Shown: positions 61,081 through 64,000 of the stretch, piece by piece | How positions within the stretch are numbered: position 1 is the stretch's first letter | Layout: each line of letters opens with the position of its first letter | NCBI GenBank assembly: GCA_023512835.1 | Contig: CM042089.1 | Coordinates: 21,456,438 to 21,520,437 of the forward strand | Source of the DNA: Taxillus chinensis | Taxonomy: Eukaryota; Streptophyta; Magnoliopsida; Santalales; Loranthaceae | Reading direction: 5' to 3' | Length of the DNA stretch: 64,000 bases | The notes under the pieces: model-generated | Database searches by the model: none | Told to the model about the DNA's origin: nothing | Seen by the model: the letters and a program-made list of their open reading frames with translations, nothing else | Translations under genes and position numbers: made by a program

Positions 61081-63416
61081 ATGGGAGGTGGATTTAGAGT
61101 GCTTCATCTTGTGAGACCATTTCTCTCATTTTTGCCTGAAGTTCAGAGTGCAGACAGGAAAGTCCCTTTCAGAGAGAAGGTGATATACACTGTGATATCA
61201 CTTTTTATTTTTCTTGTATGCAGTCAACTCCCTCTGTACGGTATACACTCAACTACAGGTGCAGATCCATTCTACTGGATGCGAGTTATTCTTGCCTCAA
61301 ACCGTGGGACTGTCATGGAACTTGGGATTACTCCCATAGTAACTTCTGGATTGGTGATGCAACTCCTTGCTGGTTCTAAGATCATTGAAGTTGATAATAA
61401 TGTGCGTGAGGATCGAGCACTATTGTAAGTAACCCCATGATACAGTTTCTATAGCAGTTGTCACTTGCTATCTTATAGATGATTTTTCTTGTGTGTAGTG
61501 AATTGATTTCCTCCTAGCTGTGCTGTATTTTGGCTTTGAAATTTAGCTTGTCATGCCTGGTAGCAGTTAAAAGTAATATTAGCATGATTATATTGAATTA
61601 AAATTAACATTTTGATACCCTGACTGGTTACTAACACGTGGGAGTATATTTTGAATTGTTGATTTTACATTGATGCTTTTTAAGTGTTATGTTTTCCAGT
61701 TCATTTAGCATATGTGGGTATTCTTGGAATTGTTGATTGTGAATTAATGCCTAAGTGTTTGAATTTCTAGCTATGATTCGTGATCGTGTTTTTTCAACTG
61801 CAGTTTTTTGTGTATTCTGATATTATTTTTATTGATTTTGTTTTATTTTTCTGTGTAGAAATGGTGCTCAGAAGTTATTGGGCATTTTGATAGCTGTCGG
61901 TGAGGCCGTGGCATATGTTCTCTCGGGTATGTATGGCAGTGTTAGCCAACTTGGAGTCGGAAATGCCATACTTATTATTGTTCAACTGTGCTTTGCTGGT
62001 ATCATTGTGATCTGCCTTGATGAACTTCTTCAGAAGGGATATGGCCTAGGTTCTGGAATTTCACTTTTCATTGCTACCAATATCTGGTGAGCTCTTGATT
62101 CTAAGATGAAGCTTTTGAATGTTTAATGTTTTAGAACAGTTAGTGCATAAAGGTTAATTATTCGTTAATTCTTTATCATATAACTAATTCTGTTACTATT
62201 TTACAGTGAAAACATTATTTGGAAAGCGTTTAGCCCCACTACTATTAACAGTGGTAGAGGAGCTGAATTTGAAGGTGCTGTCATTGCTTTGTTCCATCTG
62301 CTGATAACTCGAACTGACAAAGTCAGGGCACTGCGTGAGGCTTTCTACCGGCAGAACCTTCCAAATGTAACAAATTTGCTTGCCACAATCTTGGTCTTCC
62401 TTATTGTTATCTACTTCCAAGGATTCCGAGTGGTTTTACCTGTGAGATCAAAGAATGCCCGGGGGCAGCAGGGTTCCTATCCAATTAAGTTGTTCTACAC
62501 CTCTAACATGCCTATTATACTGCAGTCTGCACTTGTTTCTAATCTCTATTTCATCTCCCAGGTACTGCAAGACCTGTTTATATTGTGGAAGCTATAGTTT
62601 GTTATTGTTCAATCTGTCTAAATTCCTGTATCTCTGTAGTTATTGTACAGGAAGTACAGTGGGAATTTCCTAGTGAATCTCTTGGGTAAGTGGAAGGAGT
62701 CCGAATATTCTGGGCAATCTGTCCCTGTTGGTGGTCTGGCGTATTACATCACTGCACCATCAAGGTGATTTTGGAATCTTTAAATTCTCATTTTTGTTGA
62801 ATAATATATATATATATATATAAGATCTGGTACTTTTTTTGTTTCATCCATCGTTTGTGTTTCGTTGATTGGCTGATAACACAATGAAAAATTGTTTTGC
62901 AGCTTGGCTGATATGGCAGCCAATCCATTCCATGCTCTCTTTTATATTGTTTTCATGCTATCAGCATGTGCTTTGTTCTCAAAAACCTGGATCGAGGTTT
63001 CTGGATCTTCTGCAAGAGATGTGGCTAAGCAGCTCAAGGTAATAATTAGTGTGACTTAATGTTTCTTGTGACTGCTGCGTGTCCATTGAATTGTCCTGTT
63101 AATATAGTCTTGTAATTTGAGATTTGTGCTCTGCTTCATCTTACTCTGAATCATGTTACACTGGTTATTATTGCAGGAACAACAAATGGTGATGCCTGGT
63201 CACAGGGAGGCTAATTTACAGAAGGAGCTGAACCGCTACATACCCACTGCAGCAGCCTTCGGTGGTATGTGCATTGGCGCCCTGACTGTGTTAGCCGATT
63301 TCATGGGAGCAATTGGTTCTGGGACGGGGATTTTGCTCGCGGTAACAATTATATATCAGTATTTTGAGACATTTGAGAAGGAGAGAGCGACCGAACTTGG
63401 TTTCTTTGGTTTTTAA
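61081..63416 (+). CDS. SEC61A: protein transport protein SEC61 subunit alpha
   Basis: Exons 61081-61424, 61859-62086, 62207-62561, 62640-62764, 62903-63038, 63177-63416; 1428 nt, 475 aa, the usual plant length. All introns are GT-AG and in frame. The protein begins [20 protein letters not shown], then [20 protein letters not shown] (TM1). The plug-region [14 protein letters not shown] lies near residue 60, and [20 protein letters not shown] in TM2. Further spans lie at about 116-195, [20 protein letters not shown] and the cytosolic loop [18 protein letters not shown], with last spans near 420-460. It ends [11 protein letters not shown]. Ten membrane helices form the protein-conducting channel of the ER with SEC61 beta and gamma. 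Upstream UPR elements suggest induction by ER stress. The start follows GAGAGGAAAAAATGGG and gives the family N-terminus. Confidence 0.97.
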
Positions 63417-64000
63417 TCTTCACTATGAATTGCTCTGATGTTGCACCTGACAGTTTTGGTCAGTTGAGGAGACATGAAATTGAAGTCTCATTTTCTGCTC
63501 CAAGAACACTCGGGAGTGTTAGGGTAGGGTTATCATTTTTCTTAAATTTAAGATTACATCAACGAGAAGACACTCGTATTTACTTTTTGTCCCAAATTCC
63601 TATTTTCCCTTATCGTTATTACCCAACTCCCCCGCACCCTGCCGTTTAGTACAAATTAATTTATACCATTTGATAGTAACGGAGAACTAAAAAAGATAAT
63701 TAAAAAAATGTGAAATGATGACCCCGGGTGTGTTTCCCCTTGGTCCTTGTGCCTTCGTATTAATGCCCGTTTCAACTTGGGCAATCTACGTCGGATTTGT
63801 TATCCCTGTGGGCGCTACTTTTAAAGAAGGAATATGTCATTCACTTGTGATTGAGCATAAATATGGCATTTCACAAAGCTGTCAATTTTAATCGTAGGTT
63901 CATTTGAGTTTTGATATTACACTAGAGTAGTTTATCGGATTGATCAATGTGGTTGTTGACCTAGCGTGATTGTCACATGTGCTGAATGAATGTAACATGA
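63417..64000 (+). other. SEC61 alpha 3' UTR and flank
   Basis: No further gene. Short frames (for example 63425-63649) are not protein-like. The mRNA end is not defined. Confidence 0.4.

Noticed and set aside
1..64000. search for CRISPR arrays, operons, rRNA and tRNA genes
   Set aside because: Nothing of the kind is seen; tandem repeats present are microsatellites, LTR-internal repeats or the 180-bp array, and gene structure is eukaryotic.

Overview
The window is nuclear DNA of a woody-type eudicot plant. This is inferred from spliced genes whose proteins match Arabidopsis families closely, AT-rich introns, and dense Ty3/gypsy, Ty1/copia, LINE and MITE remnants. Three protein-coding genes can be reconstructed exon by exon. 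The first is an APC/C subunit CDC27/APC3 (HOBBIT type; 16 exons, 14964-29295, +, 752 aa). The second is an NHL-repeat single-pass membrane protein (7 exons, 36423-40495, -, 495 aa). The third is the ER translocon subunit SEC61 alpha (6 coding exons, 61081-63416, +, 475 aa). All splice junctions are GT-AG and keep frame. The exon models were built by eye, so UTR ends and transcription starts remain inferred.

Layout. 1-3393 is the 3' end of a gypsy-type element (internal tail with a Ulp1-like peptide relic, then a 1.5 kb LTR called D) that sits inside an older LTR (B', 3394-5217). 5218-6881 holds nothing I can name. A 47-codon ORF lies at 6882. 7150-10400 is a decayed Tat/Ogre-like LTR and leader with a nested palindromic MITE. 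10501-13493 is a 180 bp tandem repeat, a polypurine tract and an LTR (E). CDC27 fills 14.9-29.3 kb; its large intron 6 contains LTR and LINE debris. 29.6-36.4 kb is intergenic with a hAT-type MITE, a fold-back element and a LINE reverse-transcriptase relic. The NHL gene follows. 41.9-56.8 kb is a three-level nest. Solo LTR C (target duplication CAAAC) contains solo LTR B (target duplication TGTAC), which contains a 9.8 kb gypsy element A (Tekay/Del-like) with two 2.15 kb LTRs and broken gag-pol. A second LTR of family C, head to head with the first, and a copia relic lead up to SEC61 alpha.

Gene functions. CDC27 is a TPR scaffold of the anaphase-promoting complex. SEC61 alpha is the protein-conducting pore of the ER. 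The NHL protein has a signal peptide, a lumenal or extracellular NHL domain, one membrane span and a basic tail. The genes are neighbours by chance, not an operon.

Most interesting observations: (i) the SEC61 alpha upstream region carries a perfect ERSE (CCAAT-N9-CCACG, reversed) and a CCACGTCATC plant UPR element 60-100 bp before a TATA box. (ii) The LTRs of families A, B/B', C and E share a donor/acceptor arrangement that looks like a 1.1-1.4 kb intron inside the LTR, and GC-rich cassettes that differ between copies sit inside that putative intron in A, B and B'.
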